Source: an uncultured Spirochaetaceae bacterium (GTDB lineage: Bacteria; Spirochaetota; Spirochaetia; Treponematales; Treponemataceae). Taken from it: a DNA stretch of 25,645 bases. The DNA lies in the NCBI GenBank assembly GCA_902797925.1, contig CADBUT010000419.1, positions 1 through 25,645 of the forward strand, read 5' to 3'. The stretch's first letter is position 1. Every line of letters starts with the position of its first letter. Below the pieces are notes generated by a model, which had not been told where the DNA came from, did no database searches, and saw nothing but the letters and a program-made list of their open reading frames with translations. Below are positions 14,163 through 21,610 of this stretch, one piece after another. Made by a program: the position numbers and the translations under genes.

Positions 14163-14858
14163 TTATTTAATGAACTTGTAAAACTTTTCGTTGCCTCTTT
14201 TAAGACATTCTTCAACTGCGTTAAGTTTTTTCAACGCCCAAAGAATATGGCCTGCATATTTTTTGCAGCATTTGTTCTGTTTAAGCTGTTTAAGCGAAAA
14301 CGGTCCGTCTGCAATAATGCTTTTTGCAAGCTTTATATAACAGTCAGAAGAATCAAAAATAATTTCTGAATTGATTTTGATTAGCTCTTTGTCCTGTTTA
14401 TACCAGTCTTTTTTCCAGCGCCGTGAATTGTTTTTAAGCTGAACAGGACAGCTTGTTTTTATTCTTGTCTCTAAAATTTCAGTCTTTAAAAGGATTATCT
14501 TGAAATTCGGATTGTCGAAAAACGGAAGAAGTTTTGTTGTCTCTTTAAATAATCTGATCTCGTTTTCCTTTTTGGGGCTTACTCTTTTTGAAAGAATCTC
14601 GCCGGTTTCGCTTTTGGTTTGAATTAATGTCCGTTCTGCTATAGGAAATACAACCGTAACGGAATAAATACCTATAAGGCTGCTTATCTTGTCCGCAAGA
14701 GAAGAAAGATTGGCTGTTTGAATTTCATATATCTTTTTTTCTGCCACTACATCACAGAAAAAGTTTTCTATCTCAATTTCAGTTTTTCCGTTCAGCTGTT
14801 CTGCATAATAATTTTTTAGTTTTTCGTGCAAAGAAGATTCGTTGTATGTATTGATCAT
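14163..14858 (-). CDS. Orphan protein, possible PD-(D/E)xK-like nuclease fold with C-terminal helical domain
   Basis: I do not recognise this 231-residue protein with confidence. The N-terminus (NESSLHEKLKNYYA) is helical. It is followed by Asp36 and then Glu45-x-Gln47 in IYEIQT, with a strand-like FKIILLKTEILETR later; this D...ExQ pattern is reminiscent of restriction-endonuclease-like folds but is weak evidence. Residues 85-105 are rich in Lys, Arg and Ser. The C-terminal 55 residues (KSIIADGPFSLKQLK... and AGHILWALKKLNAVE) look like a winged-helix unit. The gene is notably AT-rich and lies alone between the flaA and dcw loci, which I recall as unlinked in T. pallidum. Its ATG lacks a Shine-Dalgarno and is 7 nt after a -10. 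Confidence 0.65.
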   Translation of the reverse strand: MINTYNESSLHEKLKNYYAEQLNGKTEIEIENFFCDVVAEKKIYEIQTANLSSLADKISSLIGIYSVTVVFPIAERTLIQTKSETGEILSKRVSPKKENEIRLFKETTKLLPFFDNPNFKIILLKTEILETRIKTSCPVQLKNNSRRWKKDWYKQDKELIKINSEIIFDSSDCYIKLAKSIIADGPFSLKQLKQNKCCKKYAGHILWALKKLNAVEECLKRGNEKFYKFIK

Positions 14859-14865
14859 AAAATTG

Positions 14866-14894
14866 ACTATACAGATGTTTAATGTAAAAGTAAA
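14866..14894 (-). promoter_or_regulatory. Promoter of the orphan gene, apparently leaderless
   Basis: On the minus strand: TTTACT (14889-14894), 17-bp spacer, TATAGT (14866-14871), then 7 nt to the ATG. No Shine-Dalgarno occurs between. Confidence 0.5.
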
Positions 14895-14933
14895 GCATTT
14901 GTAACTTTTTTTACAGTTTTGTAAATTTCATCG

Positions 14934-14961
14934 TTGACATTCTGATTATCTCTGCTAAAAT
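14934..14961 (+). promoter_or_regulatory. Sigma-70 promoter of the mraZ-dcw cluster
   Basis: Perfect TTGACA (14934-14939), 16-bp spacer, TAAAAT (14956-14961). The predicted start near 14968 coincides with the first MraZ repeat, so bound MraZ would block initiation or early elongation. Confidence 0.8.
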
Positions 14962-14967
14962 GGAATT

Positions 14968-15007
14968 AAGTGGGAGAAAGTGGGGAAAAGTAGGTAAAAG
15001 TGGATGG
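14968..15007 (+). repeat. Four 10-bp direct repeats, MraZ operator (MRB)
   Basis: Units start at 14968, 14978, 14988 and 14998 and read AAGTGGGAGA, AAGTGGGGAA, AAGTAGGTAA and AAGTGGATGG. The constant AAGTGG core recurs every 10 bp with no gap. MraZ is known to bind TGGGN repeats with this phase in front of its own gene. The third and fourth units are degenerate. The fourth contains the mraZ ATG (15004), and the weak AGGT ribosome-binding site (14992-14995) is inside the third. Confidence 0.88.
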
Positions 15008-15447
15008 AGCTTCTTACCGGTGAATACCGTAATACGCTTGATGAAAAAGGCAGAATCCTTTTTCCGACAAGATTACGGACTGAGCTGACAGACAATGTTC
15101 TCGTTCTGACGCAGGCGTTAGATAAATGTCTCTGGCTGTTTACGCCTGAGGAATGGCGGGAGCTGTCTGCTAAGATAATGGCTAATTCATCACCTTTTAA
15201 TGCACAGGCCCGTCTTGTGCTACGCCGTCTTATTGCCCCTGCTCAAGAAGTTGAGTTTGACAAATCTGGTCGAATATCAATTCCTCAAAGCCTCCGCGAT
15301 TATGCAAATTTAAAAAAAGATTGTGTTGTGCTCGGTGTAAACAAGTACATTGAATTGTGGGACAGTGCAACATATCAAGATTATCTTTCTGAAAGCGAAT
15401 CCTCATTCCAGGAAGCTGCAGAAGGGTTGTCTTCTATTTGTTTTTAA
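15004..15447 (+). CDS. mraZ: Transcriptional regulator MraZ
   Basis: MraZ is an AbrB/SpoVT-like DNA-binding protein that autoregulates the dcw cluster. The 147-residue protein has the two tandem swapped-hairpin modules, each with the DxxGR signature: DEKGRILFPTRLR (about 14-26) and DKSGRISIPQSLR (about 87-99). The length is normal (about 140-150). The ATG overlaps the last operator repeat, so the protein's DNA target and its own translation start coincide. It is the first gene of an eight-gene cluster, with rsmH 46 nt downstream. Confidence 0.96.
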   Translation: MELLTGEYRNTLDEKGRILFPTRLRTELTDNVLVLTQALDKCLWLFTPEEWRELSAKIMANSSPFNAQARLVLRRLIAPAQEVEFDKSGRISIPQSLRDYANLKKDCVVLGVNKYIELWDSATYQDYLSESESSFQEAAEGLSSICF

Positions 15448-15493
15448 AAGTGCAGAAAAAAATATTGCAGTTTGTATAAAAAGGGGAATCTAA

Positions 15494-16450
15494 TTGGAAA
15501 TTGTTCATACGTCAGTTTTGCTGAACGAATGCCTGTCCTATTTGTCGCCGGAAAACGAAAATTATGGTGATTCTCCTCTTATGATAGACTCTACGCTTGG
15601 AGAAGGAGGTCACTCAGAAGCTTTTCTTACAAAATACAAAAATTTGCGGATAATCGGTATTGATGCCGACCCTGTTATTCAGGCAAGAGCAAAAGAGCGT
15701 CTGGCTCCATTCGGTGAGCGGATGTCTTTTTATTCGGGCTGGTTTGATGATTTTTATGCTGAATTCAATAATGAAGCAGACAGACCGTCGCTGATTCTTT
15801 TTGACTTGGGTATTTCGCTGTTTCATTATGAAAAATCAGGAAGAGGCTTTTCTTTCCGTATGGATGAACCGCTTGATATGCGTCTGTCACCTAATGCAGA
15901 TGTTTCTGCTGCGGATTTGGTTCAGTCGTTAAACGAGAATGACTTGGCTGACATGATTTACGCTTATGGCGAAGAAAGATACAGCCGCCGTATTGCAAGT
16001 GCTATTGTTGAGGCACGCCGTTCTGCCAGAATTGAAAACGCAAAAGATTTAGCCGATATTATTTACAGAGCAGTGCCTGCACAGTACAGGCATGGTGCAA
16101 TTCATCCGGCTACAAAGACTTTTCAGGCTTTGCGCATTGCCGTAAACAAAGAATTAGACCGCCTCCCACGGGTTCTTGATTCTGCGTTTAATGTACTTAA
16201 AGTTGGCGGAAAGCTCGGCGTTATTACGTTTCATTCGCTTGAAGACAGAATTGTCAAAGTGCATTTCAGAAATCTTGCAAAAGAATGTATATGCCCGCCG
16301 GAACAGGCTGTATGCACTTGTGGTGGAAGCCGCAGGGCAGATTTGCTTACAAGAAAGCCGGTCGATCCGACGCCTGAAGAAATCAAAAGAAATTCGCCGT
16401 CTAGAAGTGCAAGACTGCGGGTTGTAAGAAAGGTTAGAGAAAGTATATGA
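15494..16450 (+). CDS. rsmH: 16S rRNA (cytosine-1402 N4)-methyltransferase
   Basis: RsmH (MraW) makes the N4-methyl of m4Cm1402 in the 16S rRNA P site. The 318-residue protein begins EIVHTSVLLNE, has the SAM motif DSTLGEGGHSEAFL (32-45), LILFDLGIS, the FSFRMDEPLDMR loop, and FQALRIAVNKEL and FHSLEDRIVK in the second half, ending with the NPSRSARLR-like NSPSRSARLRVVRK. It initiates at TTG with AGGGGA (15482-15487) 6 nt upstream; no ATG is available near the conserved N-terminus. Its stop overlaps the ftsL start by 4 nt. Confidence 0.96.
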   Translation: MEIVHTSVLLNECLSYLSPENENYGDSPLMIDSTLGEGGHSEAFLTKYKNLRIIGIDADPVIQARAKERLAPFGERMSFYSGWFDDFYAEFNNEADRPSLILFDLGISLFHYEKSGRGFSFRMDEPLDMRLSPNADVSAADLVQSLNENDLADMIYAYGEERYSRRIASAIVEARRSARIENAKDLADIIYRAVPAQYRHGAIHPATKTFQALRIAVNKELDRLPRVLDSAFNVLKVGGKLGVITFHSLEDRIVKVHFRNLAKECICPPEQAVCTCGGSRRADLLTRKPVDPTPEEIKRNSPSRSARLRVVRKVRESI

Positions 16451-16749
16451 AAATCGAATGTGTAATGAAGAACATTTTTATATGTGTTTTGGCTCTTTCT
16501 ATTCCTGCGCTTTTAATCTTGAACACGCTGCAGGCACAAAAATATGCAAGACTTGAAGAATCCGTACAGGCTATTGAAAAAAAGCAGTATGAAATCATAG
16601 AAGAAAACAAACGCCTCGTTGCGAGCATCTCAAAACTTTCCAGCCCGGACAGAATCGAGATGATTGCCACAGAGACATTAAATATGGAAAAAGCAAAACC
16701 TGAAGATATAATTCGTGTTGAAGTGAAAGGCAAAAAAAATGGAAACTAA
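16447..16749 (+). CDS. ftsL: FtsL-like bitopic division protein
   Basis: The 100-residue protein has a short cytoplasmic N-terminus, one membrane span (about residues 8-29), and an extracytoplasmic coiled coil (about 30-68, with KYARLEESVQAIEKKQYEII). A short tail containing the family-like DRIEMIATETLNMEKAKPEDI follows. FtsL works with FtsB and FtsQ to activate the FtsW/FtsI septal synthase. Sequence identity in this family is low; the assignment rests on size, topology and its position between rsmH and murF. ATGA overlap with rsmH and an 11-nt overlap with murF indicate coupled translation. Confidence 0.82.
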   Translation: MKIECVMKNIFICVLALSIPALLILNTLQAQKYARLEESVQAIEKKQYEIIEENKRLVASISKLSSPDRIEMIATETLNMEKAKPEDIIRVEVKGKKNGN

Positions 16750-18145
16750 TACTCTTCTTAGTTTTGAAAATTTAATTGATGCTGTCGGCGGCAGCCTGAT
16801 TGGAAGCAAAAGCAGCAGTTTTTGTTTCTCGTCTGCTGCTATTGACAGCAGGAAATGTGTCAAAAATTCGCTGTTTGTACCGCTTATCGGCAGTGTGCAG
16901 AACGGGCACATCTACATAAGACAGGCGCTTGAAAGCGGCGCGTCTGTTGTTTTTGTTGCCAATTCTGAATTAAGTGAAAATAAGGCGAATTTTGAAAATC
17001 TTGCAAAAGAATTTAATGCAACTTTTATTGCAGTTGAAAATACAATGACGGCTCTTCAAAAAGCTGCAAAACGCTATGTAGAGCAGTTTCCAAGCCTTAT
17101 AAAAATCGGTGTAACAGGGTCTTCCGGTAAAACTACAACAAAAGAGATTATCGCTTCTGTGCTTTCTCAAAAATATTCGGTTGTAACAAATGAAGGCAAT
17201 CTTAACTCAGAGACAGGTCTTCCGCTTTCAGTTTTTAAAATACGCGCCGAACACGAGGTTGGCATTTTTGAAATGGGCATGAACCGTAGAGGTGAGATAT
17301 CTGAAATTGCTTCGGTTCTTTTTCCTTCAATTGCTGTGATTACAAACATAGGTACTGCCCATATCGGAATTCTCGGCACACAGGATGCAATAGCTGAAGA
17401 GAAAAAAATGATTTTTTCAAATTTTTCAGAGAATTGCATCGGTTTTGTTCCTGAAAATGACAAATATGCTTCTTTTTTGCAGAAAGTAAAAAAAGGCCGG
17501 ATAGAAAAATATGGTATTAAATCAAACCGCAAAATCCGTGAAGTGTCTTCTTCCGGCTTAGACGGAACAACTTTTGAATATGACGGCGTGTTTATAAGAT
17601 TCCCTGTGCCGGGAAAGCACAATTTTTCAAATGCTTTGGCTGCAATTTCTGTCGCCGAATATCTGCATCTGTCTACAGCCGAAATCAAAAAAGGTCTGGA
17701 GAGCGTAAAGACAATTTTTGGCCGCAGCCAGATTTACCGCGGTGAAAAAACTTTAGTGCATGACTGCTATAACGCAAATCCTGATTCAATGGAAAGCGCG
17801 ATTACATTTTGCGATGATCTCGAATGGAAGGGCAAAAAGATTTACGTCTTGGGCGATATGCTTGAGCTTGGCGAAAAATCTAAGGCACTTCATGCCGAGC
17901 TTGGTACAAAAGCCGCAAAGTCAAAGGCTGATTATGTAATCTTCTTTGGCGGCGAGATGAAAAACGCTTATCTTGCCTGCAAAGACAAAAAGAGAAGCTT
18001 CTGGAGTGACAAAATTGAGGATATTTCAGAAGAACTGGGAACTGCTGTTTGCAACGGCGATTTAGTTCTGCTTAAAGCTTCTAAGGGAATGGAATTGTGG
18101 CGTGCTGCCGACGCTTTGAATATTAAGCTTGGAGGCCACGCATGA
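16739..18145 (+). CDS. murF: UDP-MurNAc-tripeptide:D-Ala-D-Ala ligase
   Basis: MurF adds D-Ala-D-Ala to the UDP-MurNAc tripeptide, the last cytoplasmic step of precursor synthesis. The 468-residue protein shows the N-terminal UDP-binding domain (AIDSRKCVKNSLFVPL), the ATP loop GVTGSSGKTTTKE (124-136), GNLNSETGLPLS, FEMGMNRRGEI and NIGTAHIGILGT in the central domain. The C-terminal ligase domain has HDCYNANPDSM and VLGDMLELGEKS. Those elements and the length are standard. It overlaps ftsL by 11 nt and ftsW by 4 nt. mraY, murD, murE, murG and murC, usual neighbours in other phyla, are absent. Confidence 0.96.
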   Translation: METNTLLSFENLIDAVGGSLIGSKSSSFCFSSAAIDSRKCVKNSLFVPLIGSVQNGHIYIRQALESGASVVFVANSELSENKANFENLAKEFNATFIAVENTMTALQKAAKRYVEQFPSLIKIGVTGSSGKTTTKEIIASVLSQKYSVVTNEGNLNSETGLPLSVFKIRAEHEVGIFEMGMNRRGEISEIASVLFPSIAVITNIGTAHIGILGTQDAIAEEKKMIFSNFSENCIGFVPENDKYASFLQKVKKGRIEKYGIKSNRKIREVSSSGLDGTTFEYDGVFIRFPVPGKHNFSNALAAISVAEYLHLSTAEIKKGLESVKTIFGRSQIYRGEKTLVHDCYNANPDSMESAITFCDDLEWKGKKIYVLGDMLELGEKSKALHAELGTKAAKSKADYVIFFGGEMKNAYLACKDKKRSFWSDKIEDISEELGTAVCNGDLVLLKASKGMELWRAADALNIKLGGHA

Positions 18146-19284
18146 TGAACATTAATTTCTTTCATTCGTCTGAAAAAATCATTATTGGCAAAAAGACGGA
18201 TATCGGTTTTCTTGTTTCATTTATTCTGCTTCTTGGTCTTGGTTTAGTGACTTTATATAGCGTTTCAATTAATCCGGGATTGCGCATTAAAAATGACGAG
18301 CTGTTTTTTGTTAAGCGCCAGATTGTGTTTTTGTTAACCGGCATTGTCGTTGTCTTCTTTCTTTCAATGATTGACCTTGACAGGGTAAGAGGCTTCCTTC
18401 CGGCAATTGTGCTTGCCTCAATATTTTTGTGCATGATTACATGTATTCCGGGAATCGGTATTGAAAAGAACGGTGCCAGACGCTGGCTCGGAATCGCCGG
18501 TATAGAGTTTCAGTCATCTGAGCCTGCAAAGCTCGTTATAGTTCTTTATCTGGCTCATCTGTTCGCAAAAAAGCACGACAGACTTGATGAGCTTGCCGCG
18601 ACAATTATTCCGGCTGTTATAATGACATCGGTGTTTGTCATTTTTATTTATCTTCAGAACGACTTTTCAACTTCGCTTATAGTGATGATTCTGAGTTTTG
18701 TTCTGTTTTTCTTTTCAGGCATAAAATTACGGTGGTTTGTTATCTTTTTCTGCCTGGTTCTGCCTGTTGTTCTGCTGTTTGTTTTTACAGAGCCTTACCG
18801 CGTTGAGCGAATTATTTCGTTCTTGAACCCGTCTATTGACCCTTATGGCGGCGGCTATCAGCTGAATATGGCAAGAAAGGCTGTTTCTGGCGGCGGCTTC
18901 TGGGGGCAGGGAATAGGCGGCTTGTTCAGAGGAAGCATTTCAATTCCAGAAGTTCAGTCTGACTTTATATTTGCCGGTTGGGCTGAAGAAATGGGCTTCT
19001 TCGGTATTGTTCTGTATTTTGTTGTTCTGTCATATTTTATTATAAGAGGTTATATGATTGCATTAGTTTGCAAAGACAGATTCAGAAGCCTGCTGGCTTT
19101 TGGCTGTGTCAGCGCAATACTAATTCAATCTATAATGAATTGCGGCGTTGTTTGCGGTTTATTCCCGTCTACGGGAATTAACCTTCCGTTCTTTTCTTCG
19201 GGCGGAACGTCCCTGATTGTGTCAATGAGCTTTTGCGGTTTAATAATAAATGTATCCAGATGGAATAAAGGAGAGGGTAACTGA
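18142..19284 (+). CDS. ftsW: Septal peptidoglycan glycosyltransferase FtsW
   Basis: FtsW is the SEDS-family polymerase that extends glycan strands from lipid II at the septum. The 380-residue polytopic protein has about ten membrane spans and the family motifs GARRWLG, FQPSEPAKL-like FQSSEPAKL, YQLNMARKAVSGGGFWGQG, DFIFAGWAEEMGFFG and the C-terminal NLPFFSSGGTSLI. GGAGG at 18131-18135 lies inside the end of murF. Two tandem ATGs (18142 and 18145) are possible starts, 6 and 9 nt away. It lies within the division cluster, so FtsW rather than RodA is chosen. No PBP2b/FtsI partner gene is in the window. Confidence 0.95.
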   Translation: MMNINFFHSSEKIIIGKKTDIGFLVSFILLLGLGLVTLYSVSINPGLRIKNDELFFVKRQIVFLLTGIVVVFFLSMIDLDRVRGFLPAIVLASIFLCMITCIPGIGIEKNGARRWLGIAGIEFQSSEPAKLVIVLYLAHLFAKKHDRLDELAATIIPAVIMTSVFVIFIYLQNDFSTSLIVMILSFVLFFFSGIKLRWFVIFFCLVLPVVLLFVFTEPYRVERIISFLNPSIDPYGGGYQLNMARKAVSGGGFWGQGIGGLFRGSISIPEVQSDFIFAGWAEEMGFFGIVLYFVVLSYFIIRGYMIALVCKDRFRSLLAFGCVSAILIQSIMNCGVVCGLFPSTGINLPFFSSGGTSLIVSMSFCGLIINVSRWNKGEGN

Positions 19285-19286
19285 AA

Positions 19287-20177
19287 ATGGGTGATATGTA
19301 CAGTTTTGCAGATGCAGATCGTTATTGTTCTCAGAAAGAGAGATTGAGCAAGGTGAAAAAAGCAAAAACAGCTGATATGCGCACTAATATTCTGAAAATA
19401 CTGGTCGCAGTTCTTTTTGCTGTTCTTGTTGTTGAAGCTGTAATTTATGTGGTTATTATCCCTTGTACAGCTTCTGTTCAGGTCCGGTTTTCAGGTTTAA
19501 CCCAATACACACCGGATGATATAATAAGGTTGTGCGGGTTGAACGTCAGACAAACATGGATAAATTTTGATACCGGTGCTTTGTCTTCTAAGCTGAAAAA
19601 GCTGCCGCTGTTTGAAAGTGTTCAGGTTGAAAAGAGTTTTCCTGATCAGGTTATAATAACTGTTACTGAGCGCAAAACCGCTGCCATTGCAATTGCAGAA
19701 GTTGACGGAAAATCTGTTGCAGTTCAGATTGACAAGACAGGTTATGTGTACCGTGTAGACGGAAGTCTTCCGAATGGAAATGTGCCGATTATAAGCGGTT
19801 TGACTTTTGAGAACCCGCATCCTGGAATCCGTCTTAATACAAAGCTGAGACCGCTTCTTAAGCAGATTGGCACAATTCTTGAAACAAAGCCTGCATATTT
19901 CAGTGCAATTTCAGAAATTAGAATTTCACCGAAAGATTATGGTGAATATGACCTTATATTATATCCAATGCATTCAAAAATCCGTGTTTTAGCCGATAAA
20001 GAATTGAATGAAGAATCATTACAGTATATGATGGTTGTGCTTGATGTAATTGATTCCCTTGATCCTGATGTGACAGAGGTTGATTTGCGCTACGGAGCTG
20101 TTTCTTATAAAACTAGAAATTCAGACCGTTCATATCAGCTTAGGGGTGGAGCTTTGAATAATGATTCTAACCGGTAG
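19287..20177 (+). CDS. ftsQ: FtsQ/DivIB-type division protein with POTRA domain
   Basis: The 296-residue bitopic protein has a basic cytoplasmic N-terminus (about 1-33), one membrane span (about 35-58) and an extracytoplasmic POTRA domain (about 62-135, VQVRFSGLTQYTPDDIIRLCG through VQVEKSFPDQVIITVTERK). A beta domain ends with the LDPDVTEVDLRYG segment. FtsQ scaffolds FtsL/FtsB and the septal synthase. The length is typical. It follows ftsW by 2 nt with an AAGGAG/AGAGGG ribosome-binding region inside the ftsW end. The C-terminal 20 residues are polar and probably disordered. Confidence 0.9.
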   Translation: MGDMYSFADADRYCSQKERLSKVKKAKTADMRTNILKILVAVLFAVLVVEAVIYVVIIPCTASVQVRFSGLTQYTPDDIIRLCGLNVRQTWINFDTGALSSKLKKLPLFESVQVEKSFPDQVIITVTERKTAAIAIAEVDGKSVAVQIDKTGYVYRVDGSLPNGNVPIISGLTFENPHPGIRLNTKLRPLLKQIGTILETKPAYFSAISEIRISPKDYGEYDLILYPMHSKIRVLADKELNEESLQYMMVVLDVIDSLDPDVTEVDLRYGAVSYKTRNSDRSYQLRGGALNNDSNR

Positions 20178-20188
20178 GGAGCTGGATT

Positions 20189-21454
20189 TTGAATAATGTA
20201 ATTGTCGGACTGGACATAGGAACATGTAATGTAAGGGCTGTTATAGCCGAATTATCTGAAGACGGAAGCTTGAATGTAACTGGTGTCGGTTCAAGCCCGT
20301 CAACAGGTCTTAGAAAGGGTGTTGTTCTTAATATCGAGGCTACTTTAAAAGCCATTCAATCTGCAATAGAAGCAGCTGAGTTAATGTCAGCTTGTGAAGT
20401 AACATCCTGTTATGTTGCGATTGGCGGTTCTCAAATTGAAAGTTTCAATTCAAAAGGTCTTGTTGCAGTTTCAAGCAAAGGAAAAGAAAACAAAGAAATA
20501 GATCAGTCTGATATTGACCGTGTAATTGATGCTGCGCGTGCAATAATGATTCCAATGGACCGTGAAATTCTTCATGTAATTCCACAGTCTTATATAGTTG
20601 ACGGCCAGGGCGGCTTAAAAGAACCGCGTGCAATGATTGGTGTGCGTCTTGAAGTAGAAGTGCATATCGTTACGGCTTCTGTTACAGCTACACAGAATAT
20701 CGTCAGGTGTGTAAACCGTGCTGCTTACGGTGTAGACGGCATTATGCTGAAAACTCTGGCTGCTGCCCGTTCAGTAATGACTCAGGAAGAACGCAATCTC
20801 GGTTCAATTTTAATTGACCTTGGCGGTGGCACAACTGATGTGCTTGTTCTCTATGATGACGCTCCTGTCTGCTCATGTTCAATTCCAATTGGCGGACAGA
20901 TGGTCACAAATGATATTGCTATTGTTAAAGGAATATCTACTGAAAATGCTGAAAAAATTAAGATAGATGCCGGCTGCTGCTGGGAACCTCTGCTTGATAC
21001 ATACGAAGAAGTATTGCTTCCTGGTGTTGGCGGAAGAGCGCCGGAGATTATTACACGTCAGGAATTGTGCCAGATAATCCAGCCGCGCGTTCAGGAAATT
21101 CTTGAAATGACACGTGACAAGCTTGCTTTATTGACAAAATCAAAGCAGCTCTCAGGCAATATTGTTTTGTGCGGCGGCGGTGCATTAATGCACGGTATTG
21201 CAGATTTGACATCGTATGTTTTTGATACATCGGCAGTCAGAATCGGTAATGCTGCAAAAATGGGCGGATTGTTTGATGAATATCATTCGCCACAATTTGC
21301 TACAGCAACAGGTATAGTTCTTACACAGGCTGATGTCCGCAGAAAGGCAATTGAGTCCGGTCAATTACAAATTAGAGAAACAAAACAGAGGGATAATACT
21401 TTAACTAAAGACCTGTTTGCAGGTATAAAAGAATTTTTCAAGGCGTTTTTCTAG
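20189..21454 (+). CDS. ftsA: Cell division protein FtsA
   Basis: FtsA is the actin-like ATPase that tethers FtsZ filaments to the membrane. The 421-residue protein has the phosphate-1 motif GLDIGTCNVRAVI (8-20), the 1C domain in the first half, LIDLGGGTTDVLVL in phosphate-2, the VLCGGGALMHGI adenosine motif, and a C-terminal amphipathic helix KDLFAGIKEFFKAFF as membrane-targeting sequence. It initiates at TTG, with AGGGAG (20176-20181) 7 nt upstream. A hairpin follows the stop, so most transcripts from the mraZ promoter may end here before ftsZ. Confidence 0.97.
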   Translation: MNNVIVGLDIGTCNVRAVIAELSEDGSLNVTGVGSSPSTGLRKGVVLNIEATLKAIQSAIEAAELMSACEVTSCYVAIGGSQIESFNSKGLVAVSSKGKENKEIDQSDIDRVIDAARAIMIPMDREILHVIPQSYIVDGQGGLKEPRAMIGVRLEVEVHIVTASVTATQNIVRCVNRAAYGVDGIMLKTLAAARSVMTQEERNLGSILIDLGGGTTDVLVLYDDAPVCSCSIPIGGQMVTNDIAIVKGISTENAEKIKIDAGCCWEPLLDTYEEVLLPGVGGRAPEIITRQELCQIIQPRVQEILEMTRDKLALLTKSKQLSGNIVLCGGGALMHGIADLTSYVFDTSAVRIGNAAKMGGLFDEYHSPQFATATGIVLTQADVRRKAIESGQLQIRETKQRDNTLTKDLFAGIKEFFKAFF

Positions 21455-21460
21455 TGGTGG

Positions 21461-21487
21461 AACTGTGCAATTTTTTTGCACAGTTTT
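21461..21487 (+). terminator. Hairpin, probable partial terminator between ftsA and ftsZ
   Basis: AACTGTGCAA (21461-21470) pairs perfectly with TTGCACAGTT (21476-21485) with a 5-nt loop. The following T-run is short (21484-21487), so termination may be incomplete. Confidence 0.6.
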
Positions 21488-21518
21488 ACAGCCTGTTCAT
21501 AAATCCTCTAATTTTTTC

Positions 21519-21547
21519 TTGAAAATATCCGATTCTTTTGATATATA
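21519..21547 (+). promoter_or_regulatory. Sigma-70 promoter of ftsZ
   Basis: TTGAAA (21519-21524), 17-bp spacer, TATATA (21542-21547). The predicted start near 21553 leaves about 58 nt before ftsZ, allowing ftsZ to be expressed apart from the rest of the cluster. Confidence 0.62.
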
Positions 21548-21610
21548 GTAGCAGTAAAAAAAATTTTAATGCATATTTTACACGTTTTCCTATGAGTGGT
21601 GGGAGGAAAC

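Noticed and set aside
16052..16059. GCCGATAT inside rsmH
   Set aside because: No TAAA-like element 14-16 bp upstream; coding-sequence coincidence.
19992..19999. GCCGATAA inside ftsQ as a sigma-28 promoter for ftsA
   Set aside because: No acceptable -35 at the correct distance, and the location is within coding sequence.
21596..21610. GTG start for ftsZ
   Set aside because: The good GGGAGGA site lies after it and serves the ATG at 21611 or 21614.
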